A DNA stretch of 39,310 bases, taken from contig JAGXFH010000004.1 of NCBI GenBank assembly GCA_024637315.1, positions 85,351 to 124,660 on the forward strand, written 5' to 3'. A program made the translations under genes and the position numbers. This stretch comes from Brevirhabdus sp. Lineage in GTDB: Bacteria; Pseudomonadota; Alphaproteobacteria; Rhodobacterales; Rhodobacteraceae. Positions 34,320-39,310 of the stretch are shown one piece after another (the stretch's first letter is position 1; the number at the start of each line of letters is the position of its first letter). The notes beneath the pieces were generated by a model. That model was not told the origin of the DNA. It saw only the letters and a program-made list of their open reading frames with translations, and did not search any database.

Positions 34320-36683
34320 ATGCCAGACGGAGGCATCGGCGCCAGCAACAAGCGGCGCGAGGACGTGCGGTTCCTGACGGGGAGCGGGAACTATACCGAC
34401 GATATCAACCTGCGCGGCCAGGCGCATGCCGCATTCGTGCGCAGCCAGGTGGCGCATGGCAAGCTGAAGAAGGTCGACACCAAGGCCGCCGCGAAGATGC
34501 CCGGCGTGATCCGGATCTTCACCGGCAAGGATTTCGAAGGCATCGGCGGCCTGCCCTGCGGCTGGTGCGTGACCGACCGCCTCGGCAACCCGATGCAGGA
34601 ACCCGCGCATCCGGTTCTGGCGCAAGGCAAGGTCCGCCATGTCGGCGACCCGATCGCCGTTGTCATCGCCGAAACCTACGAACAGGCCCGCGACGCCGCC
34701 GAGGCGGTCGAGGTCGACATCAAGGAACTGCCCGCCGTCATCGACATGAAGGCGGCGCTGAACGACGGCGCGCCGAAGGTGCATGACGACCTCAGTTCCA
34801 ACCTCTGCTACGATTGGGGCTTCGTCGAGGAGAACCGCGAGGCCGTCGACAAGGCGATCAGGGGCGCACATCACGTCACCACGCTGGAACTGGTCAACAA
34901 CCGGCTGATCCCGAACGCGATGGAACCGCGCGTGGCGATCGGCGACTACAATGCCGGCACCGGCGATTCGACGCTGTACACCACCAGCCAGAACCCGCAT
35001 GTGATCCGGCTGCTGATGGGCGCTTTCGTGCTGGGCATCCCCGAACACAAGCTGCGAGTCGTGTCCCCCGATGTGGGCGGCGGCTTCGGGTCGAAGATCT
35101 TCCACTATGCCGAAGAGGCCTTTTGCACCTTTGCCGCGAAACAGCTGAAGCAGCCGGTGAAATGGACCTGCCAGCGATCCGAATCGTTCATGACCGACGC
35201 GCATGGCCGCGATCATGTGACGAAGATCGAACTGGCGTTGGACAAGGACGGCACCTTCCTTGCGGTCCGCACCGACACCCATGCCAATATGGGCGCCTAC
35301 CTTTCGACCTTCGCGCCGTCGATCCCGACCTGGCTGCATGGCACGCTGATGGCCGGAAACTACAAGACGCCGCTGATCTACGTGAACGTCAAGGCGGTCT
35401 TCACCAACACCGTGCCGGTCGATGCCTATCGCGGCGCGGGCCGCCCCGAGGCGACGTTCCAGCTGGAACGGGTGATCGACAAGGCGGCGCGGGAAATCGG
35501 CATGGATCCGATCGCGCTTCGGCGCAAGAACTTCGTGACCGAGTTTCCCTACGCCACCCCGGTCGCGGTCGAGTACGATACTGGCGACTATGTCGCGACG
35601 ATGGACAAGCTGGAACAGATCGCCGACCTCAAGGGGTTCGACAAGCGCGCCGCGGAGTCGAAGAAGAAGGGCCTGCTGCGCGGTCTCGGCGTGAACTGCT
35701 ATATCGAGGCCTGCGGCATCGCGCCCTCGAACCTGGTCGGCCAGCTGGGCGCGCGCGCCGGGCTTTATGAAAGCGCCACGGTGCGGGTCAACGCCACCGG
35801 CGGGCTGGTGGTGATGACCGGATCGCACAGCCACGGGCAAGGGCATGAAACCTCGTTCCCGCAAGTGGTGGCGGAGATGATCGGCATCGACCCCTCGATG
35901 GTCGAGATCGAGCATGGCGACACCGACAAGGCGCCGATGGGCATGGGCACCTATGGCTCGCGCTCGATCGCGGTCGGCGGGTCCGCGATGGTCCGGGCGA
36001 CCGAAAAGATCATCGCCAAGGCCAAGAAGATCGCCGCCCATCTGATGGAGGCCTCGGATGCCGACATCGAGCTCAAGGACGGCAGGTTCAGCGTCGCGGG
36101 CACCGACAAGTCCGTCGCCTGGGGCGATGTGACCCTGGCCGCCTACGTGCCGCACAACTACCCGCTGGAGGATATCGAGCCGGGGCTGGAGGAAACCGCC
36201 TTTTATGATCCGTCGAATTTCACCTATCCGGCGGGCGCCTATGCCTGCGAGGTCGAGGTCGATCCGGAGACCGGCAAGGTCAAGGTCTGCTCGTTCGCCG
36301 CGGCCGACGATTTCGGCAACATCATCAACCCGATGATCGTCGACGGGCAGGTGCATGGCGGGATCGGGCAGGGGATCGGGCAGGCGCTGCTGGAAAACTG
36401 CGTCTATGACTCCGACGGCCAGCTGTTGTCGGCCAGCTACATGGATTATGCCATGCCGCGCGCCGATGACGTGCCGTTCTACAGCGTCGATCATTCCTGC
36501 CAGACGCCCTGCACCCACAATCCCCTGGGCGTGAAGGGGTGCGGCGAGGCGGGGGCGATCGGCTCTCCGCCGGCAGTGGTCAACGCGGTCGTCGATGCGC
36601 TGCAGCGCGGCGGCCATACTCATGTGACGCATATCGACATGCCGGTCAGCCCCGCGCGTGTCTGGGCGGCAATGCAAGGCTGA
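34320..36683 (+). CDS. coxL: CO dehydrogenase-type large subunit, form II
   Basis: CoxL is the molybdopterin-bearing catalytic subunit of the xanthine oxidase family. The 787-residue product starts with the family pattern [22 protein letters not shown] (read in parts). The active-site loop is AYRGAGR (residues 369-375), the form II (BMS-type) signature; form I, proven CO dehydrogenase has AYRCSFR with a Cys. The catalytic Glu743 lies in GCGEAGAIG near the C-terminus. Length is normal. CO oxidation by form II enzymes is disputed, so the substrate is uncertain. I chose the ATG at 34320 because GGGAGGA is 6 bases before it; the ATG at 34314 directly abuts that site. Confidence 0.95.
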   Translation: MPDGGIGASNKRREDVRFLTGSGNYTDDINLRGQAHAAFVRSQVAHGKLKKVDTKAAAKMPGVIRIFTGKDFEGIGGLPCGWCVTDRLGNPMQEPAHPVLAQGKVRHVGDPIAVVIAETYEQARDAAEAVEVDIKELPAVIDMKAALNDGAPKVHDDLSSNLCYDWGFVEENREAVDKAIRGAHHVTTLELVNNRLIPNAMEPRVAIGDYNAGTGDSTLYTTSQNPHVIRLLMGAFVLGIPEHKLRVVSPDVGGGFGSKIFHYAEEAFCTFAAKQLKQPVKWTCQRSESFMTDAHGRDHVTKIELALDKDGTFLAVRTDTHANMGAYLSTFAPSIPTWLHGTLMAGNYKTPLIYVNVKAVFTNTVPVDAYRGAGRPEATFQLERVIDKAAREIGMDPIALRRKNFVTEFPYATPVAVEYDTGDYVATMDKLEQIADLKGFDKRAAESKKKGLLRGLGVNCYIEACGIAPSNLVGQLGARAGLYESATVRVNATGGLVVMTGSHSHGQGHETSFPQVVAEMIGIDPSMVEIEHGDTDKAPMGMGTYGSRSIAVGGSAMVRATEKIIAKAKKIAAHLMEASDADIELKDGRFSVAGTDKSVAWGDVTLAAYVPHNYPLEDIEPGLEETAFYDPSNFTYPAGAYACEVEVDPETGKVKVCSFAAADDFGNIINPMIVDGQVHGGIGQGIGQALLENCVYDSDGQLLSASYMDYAMPRADDVPFYSVDHSCQTPCTHNPLGVKGCGEAGAIGSPPAVVNAVVDALQRGGHTHVTHIDMPVSPARVWAAMQG

Positions 36684-36693
36684 GGAGGCAGAC

Positions 36694-37482
36694 ATGTACA
36701 ATTTCGATATCGCACGGCCGCAAACGGTCAAGGATGCCGTCAAGGCGCTGAAAGACGACGAGGCGCAGCCGCTCGGCGGCGGCCAGACCCTGATCCCGAC
36801 CCTCAAGGCCCGGCTTGCCGCGCCCTCGGTTCTGGTCAGCCTGACCGGAATTTCCGAACTGGTCGGCGTCTGCAGGGACGATGACGGTCGGATCTGCATC
36901 GGCGCCGCCACCAGCCATGCCCGCGTCGCCAAGGAATGCGCCAAGAGCTACAAGGCGCTCGCGGCGCTGGCCGCCCGGATCGGTGATCCGGCGGTGCGCA
37001 ACCGCGGAACGATCGGCGGATCGCTCGCCAACAACGACCCCTCCGCCTGCTATCCGGCGGCGGCGCTGGCCTCGACCGCGACGATCGTGACCAACAAGCG
37101 CGAGATCGCCGCCGACAAGTTCTTTCAGGGCATGTTCACCACGGCGCTGAAAGACGGCGAGATCATCACCGAGGTCAGGTTTGTGGTGCCGCAAAAGGCG
37201 AATTACCAGAAATTCGAGCAGCCCGCCTCGCGCTTCGCGCTGGTCGGGGTCTTCGTGGCGAAGTTCGACGACGGAGTCCGCGTCGCCGTGACCGGCGCCG
37301 CTGAAGACGGTGTGTTCCGCTGGAAAGCGGCGGAACAGGCGCTGTCGAAATCGTTCAAGCCGGAGGTGCTGACCGACCTCTCGGCGCCTGCCGACCGGAT
37401 GATCGGCGACCTGCACGGTTCGCCCGAATACCGCGCCCATCTGGTAAAGGTGCTGACCGGGCGCGCCGTCAAGGCCGCCTGA
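36694..37482 (+). CDS. coxM: CO dehydrogenase-type medium subunit, FAD-binding
   Basis: CoxM holds FAD and passes electrons from CoxS to the quinone pool or another acceptor. The 262-residue product has the two FAD motifs of the family, LGGGQTLIP (about residues 27-35) and GTIGGSLANNDPSACYP (about 106-122), and the C-terminal CO_deh_flav_C-type domain (FALVGVFVAKFDDGVRVAVTGA). It starts 10 bases after coxL with GGAGG upstream. No coxG membrane-anchor gene follows; hairpins and two terminators do, so the operon ends here. Confidence 0.94.
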   Translation: MYNFDIARPQTVKDAVKALKDDEAQPLGGGQTLIPTLKARLAAPSVLVSLTGISELVGVCRDDDGRICIGAATSHARVAKECAKSYKALAALAARIGDPAVRNRGTIGGSLANNDPSACYPAAALASTATIVTNKREIAADKFFQGMFTTALKDGEIITEVRFVVPQKANYQKFEQPASRFALVGVFVAKFDDGVRVAVTGAAEDGVFRWKAAEQALSKSFKPEVLTDLSAPADRMIGDLHGSPEYRAHLVKVLTGRAVKAA

Positions 37483-37536
37483 GCAGGCAACAAGGACTTG
37501 CGCCGCGGGCTTCGCCCGCGTCGCGGGGCCTCCGGC

Positions 37537-37560
37537 GGGGATATTTCGGGACGAATGATG
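37537..37560 (-). repeat. 24-bp intergenic motif, copy 2 (reverse)
   Basis: This copy of the motif at 27740 is in reverse orientation, 55 bases after coxM. On its cccc side lies a 7-bp perfect GC hairpin (CGCGGGC/GCCCGCG, 37504-37520). With copy 3 it forms a 24-bp inverted repeat with 109 bases between. Confidence 0.8.
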
Positions 37561-37593
37561 TAACGCGTCGTTAACCCGACTCACGGAAAGTTC

Positions 37594-37658
37594 ATGTCAC
37601 GGTACAGGCGGGGACGCCGATGACCGTGACGAGTGATGACACCCTGTCGGGCAACTGA
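37594..37658 (+). other. Two overlapping mini-ORFs in a leader-like segment
   Basis: ATG at 37594 opens MSRYRRGRR (stop at 37623); an overlapping ATG at 37620 opens MTVTSDDTLSGN (stop at 37658) through an ATGA overlap. An 8-bp inverted repeat (GTCACGGT 37596-37603, ACCGTGAC 37623-37630) covers the junction. The second frame ends within the terminator loop. This recalls an attenuator or a small RNA, but no Shine-Dalgarno sequence or clear promoter supports translation. Nothing downstream on this strand is an obvious target. Confidence 0.25.
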
Positions 37659-37669
37659 CAGGGTGTTTT
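37639..37669 (+). terminator. Rho-independent terminator inside the inverted motif pair
   Basis: ACACCCTGTC pairs perfectly with GACAGGGTGT around an 8-base loop, followed by TTTT. It lies immediately before copy 3 of the 24-bp motif and probably ends coxSLM transcription or that of a small transcript starting in the interval. Confidence 0.75.
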
Positions 37670-37693
37670 CATCATTCGTCTCGAAATATCCCC
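37670..37693 (+). repeat. 24-bp intergenic motif, copy 3 (forward)
   Basis: The forward copy pairs with copy 2 as inverted ends of a 157-bp unit (37537-37693). The 11-base and 10-base blocks are identical to copies 1 and 2. GC-rich, partly self-complementary sequence follows on the cccc side. Confidence 0.8.
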
Positions 37694-37742
37694 CGCGCGG
37701 AGCGCAATCGCGAATATCCGAAGGATATGAGAGGAATATCCT

Positions 37743-37766
37743 GACGCCGCAGGCGTCGCATTTTTT
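37743..37766 (+). terminator. Second forward terminator
   Basis: GACGCC pairs with GGCGTC around a 3-base loop, followed by gca and six T. The stem is short but the T-run is strong. It may back up the terminator at 37639. Confidence 0.5.
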
Positions 37767-37774
37767 CACAACGC

Positions 37775-37799
37775 AAAAGCCCCCGAACTGGCGGGGGCT
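37775..37799 (-). terminator. infC terminator
   Basis: AGCCCCCG and CGGGGGCT form a perfect 8-bp stem with a 6-base loop and a T-run on the reverse strand, 26 bases after the infC stop. It could also act on the forward strand, where TTT follows. Confidence 0.8.
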
Positions 37800-37824
37800 T
37801 TCATCGAAACGCCGGCGGTGGCGC

Positions 37825-38367
37825 TTATTTCGTCGGCGCGATCATCATCACCATCTGGCGGCCTTCGAGCTTCGGCATCGACTCGACCTTGCCGATATCC
37901 TCCAGATCGCCGGAGATCCGCTGCAGCAATTCGCGCCCGAGTTCCATATGCGCCATCTCTCGACCGCGGAAGCGCAGGGTGATCTTCACCTTGTCGCCAT
38001 TCTCCAGGAACTTCACCACATTGCGCATCTTCACTTCATAATCATGCGTATCGGTGCCGGGGCGGAACTTGATCTCCTTGACCTCGATGATCTTCTGCTT
38101 CTTGCGCGCTTCGGCTTCTTTCTTCTGGGTCTCGTATTTGTACTTGCCGAAATCCATGATCTTGCAGACGGGCGGTTCCGCATTCGGCGAAATCTCGACC
38201 AGGTCGAGCCCCGCCTCCGCGGCCATCTCCATGGCGCGGGCTGGGGTGACGACGCCGACATTCTCTCCTTCGGCACCGATCAGCCGGATTTCTCGGGAAT
38301 TGATGCGGTCGTTGATCTTCGGGCCGGTATCACGCACCGGCGGGGCGTTGTGGGGTCTGCGGGCTAT
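37825..38367 (-). CDS. infC: Translation initiation factor IF-3, apparent ATA start
   Basis: IF-3 binds the 30S subunit and checks start codons. The 180-residue product has the N-terminal domain ([42 protein letters not shown] in parts) and the C-terminal domain ([28 protein letters not shown]). The first usable standard start, GTG at 38337, cuts into the N-terminus. Reading back in frame gives ARRPHNAPP, typical of alphaproteobacterial IF-3, starting at ATA (38367-38365), with AAGGA about 8 bases upstream. A rare start fits the known autocontrol of infC, where IF-3 discriminates against its own non-standard codon. rpmI and rplT, the usual followers, are not downstream. Confidence 0.92.
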   Translation of the reverse strand: MARRPHNAPPVRDTGPKINDRINSREIRLIGAEGENVGVVTPARAMEMAAEAGLDLVEISPNAEPPVCKIMDFGKYKYETQKKEAEARKKQKIIEVKEIKFRPGTDTHDYEVKMRNVVKFLENGDKVKITLRFRGREMAHMELGRELLQRISGDLEDIGKVESMPKLEGRQMVMMIAPTK

Positions 38368-38405
38368 AGCGCTATTCCTTTGATTGCTAAGCGGGTTGGC
38401 GGTGA

Positions 38406-38434
38406 AAAATAGGGCCAGAAGCCGGGTCTTTCAA
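38406..38434 (-). promoter_or_regulatory. infC: infC promoter
   Basis: TTGAAA (38434-38429) and TATTTT (38411-38406) are separated by exactly 17 bases and face infC. The predicted start of transcription near 38399 gives a leader of about 32 bases to the ATA codon, leaving room for the AAGGA site. Confidence 0.65.
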
Positions 38435-38662
38435 CCGTATAAAACGTTTCGGGAAGAGATTGAATCGGAATTGCACCGCCTCTGGCTGCGCCCGAACGCG
38501 AATTGCGATGTTTTCTGTCTCGACGATTTCCCGAGTCGCTATGGTTGGCGGAAACGGTCAGTTTGTGCCGGCTTCTCCTCTGCGGCCCTTCACATCGCGT
38601 GTCCCATCTGCCATATGGCGGCCGAGGTAACACCGATTACCGCGGAAATTAAGGACATTGAG

Positions 38663-39175
38663 ATGAATAAGAACTGGATCATCGGATTGGTGCTGCTGGC
38701 CGTCGCTGCCGGCGGGTACTACTATTACAACCAGCAACAGCAGATCGCGATGGAAGAAGCCGCGCGAATCGAAGCCGAAGCCGCCGCCGAGGCTGCCGCT
38801 GAAGCCGCTGCCGCCGCAGAGGAAGCCGCCAAGGCCGAAGCCGAAGCCGCCGCAACAGCCGCCGAAGAGGCCGCCGCCGCCGCTGCCGCGGAAGCCGAAG
38901 CTGCTGCCGACGCCGCCGAAGAGGCCGCCGAAGATGCGCAAGCCACCGTCGAAGAGGCCGCAACCGAAGCCGAAGCCGCTGTCGAAGAGCTGTCGACCGA
39001 TGCACTTCTGACGGTCGAGAACTTCGATCTGGAGAAGGTTCAGGCGCTCGTGGACGGCACCAGCCTTCCGGATGACGAGAAGGCGACGATCAAGACCGCG
39101 CTGGAGCGGGCCAAGGACAGCCCGGAACTGCTGACGGCGATCCTCGATCGCGTCAAGGCCGTTCTGAACCAGTAA
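38663..39175 (+). CDS. Membrane-anchored Ala/Glu-rich coiled-coil protein
   Basis: I do not recognise a named family. The 170-residue product has an N-terminal membrane anchor (about residues 5-21, WIIGLVLLAVAAGGYYYYN), then about 90 residues of almost pure Ala/Glu with a little Lys, Asp and Thr, probably one long helix or coiled coil, and a C-terminal globular part (about 115-170: ALLTVENFDLEKVQALVDGTS, KTALERAKDSPELLTAIL). The bulk is likely periplasmic. The ATG at 38663 has AAGGA about 7 bases upstream; an open frame from 38384 lacks features. The 228 bases between the infC promoter and this gene hold nothing I can support. It ends in a clear terminator. Confidence 0.75.
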   Translation: MNKNWIIGLVLLAVAAGGYYYYNQQQQIAMEEAARIEAEAAAEAAAEAAAAAEEAAKAEAEAAATAAEEAAAAAAAEAEAAADAAEEAAEDAQATVEEAATEAEAAVEELSTDALLTVENFDLEKVQALVDGTSLPDDEKATIKTALERAKDSPELLTAILDRVKAVLNQ

Positions 39176-39195
39176 ATCGGGTTCGACCAGACGAA

Positions 39196-39227
39196 AGCCG
39201 CGCGAGAGCAATCCGCGCGGCTTTTTT
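39196..39227 (+). terminator. Rho-independent terminator after the coiled-coil protein
   Basis: AGCCGCGCG pairs perfectly with CGCGCGGCT around a 9-base loop, followed by a run of six T. It lies 20 bases after the stop. The remaining bases to the window end hold no supported feature. Confidence 0.88.
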
Positions 39228-39310
39228 CATGCCTGAGCCTGGCTGCAAGTTCCGGTCCATGGCCTGGCCTCGCTGCGGTCCCCGCCGAAAGCGCAGGCGG
39301 GGCCGGCCGG

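Noticed and set aside
33783-36944. 1053-codon reverse frame across coxS-coxL-coxM
   Set aside because: It is antisense to genes with intact cofactor motifs and is explained by high GC at third codon positions.
38384-38662. 93-codon extension of the coiled-coil protein
   Set aside because: It starts over the infC promoter region and the membrane anchor with a ribosome binding site marks the start at 38663.

Overview
The window looks like chromosomal DNA of an alphaproteobacterium of the Rhodobacterales (Rhodobacteraceae). The DNA is GC-rich. The gene set and order fit that group: tatABC with a DUF815 ATPase; surE-pcm with an NlpD-like lipoprotein; radA-cvpA-purF; dnaB near alr; pyrC-pyrE; an OmpA-like protein with a long Ala/Glu/Lys stretch; and a form II aerobic CO-dehydrogenase-type operon. 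I see no tRNA, rRNA, CRISPR array, insertion sequence or prophage.

Layout. 0.16-2.63 kb (+): Tat export operon tatA-tatB-tatC plus a translationally coupled AAA+ ATPase. 2.76-5.46 kb (-): surE, pcm and a LysM/degenerate-LytM lipoprotein, the same order as enterobacterial surE-pcm-nlpD. 5.6-10.9 kb (-): SDR, purF, cvpA, radA, pqiA-like and a small membrane protein. 11.0-14.5 kb (-): MlaF and MlaE lipid-transport subunits, alr and a DUF1194 VWA protein. 14.5-18.4 kb: an accessory interval between alr and dnaB. It holds two direct copies of a ~205 bp intergenic repeat, a Crp/Fnr regulator divergent from a His/Met-rich periplasmic protein, a Dabb-gene remnant, an NTF2-like protein and an AT-rich orphan SIR2-family gene that looks recently acquired. 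18.5-22 kb (-): dnaB, pyrE, pyrC. 22.2-26.7 kb (-): a degenerate alpha/beta-hydrolase-like protein, a family 2 glycosyltransferase, glutaryl-CoA dehydrogenase and an AbrB-type membrane protein. 26.8-37.5 kb (+): MoxR ATPase, CoxE-like VWA protein, OmpA-like protein, XdhC, a MoeA-like protein, then coxS-coxL-coxM. 37.5-39.2 kb: repeats and terminators, infC (-) with an apparent ATA start, and a membrane-anchored Ala/Glu-rich coiled-coil protein (+).

The largest functional unit is the molybdenum hydroxylase system. CoxS, CoxL and CoxM would form the enzyme. MoxR and the VWA protein are the usual chaperone pair for active-site assembly, and XdhC and the MoeA-like protein would handle the molybdenum cofactor. 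CoxL carries the form II AYRGAGR loop, so the substrate may not be CO.

The least conventional signals are the orphan SIR2 gene beside a dispersed repeat, the repeat itself with a conserved promoter-like core, a 24-bp motif present three times (twice as an inverted pair enclosing two mini-ORFs and a terminator), an FNR-type palindrome on the start codon of the Crp-family gene, and a perfect DnaA box just downstream of a putative dnaB promoter. All statements come from reading the sequence and from family knowledge; no database search was run.
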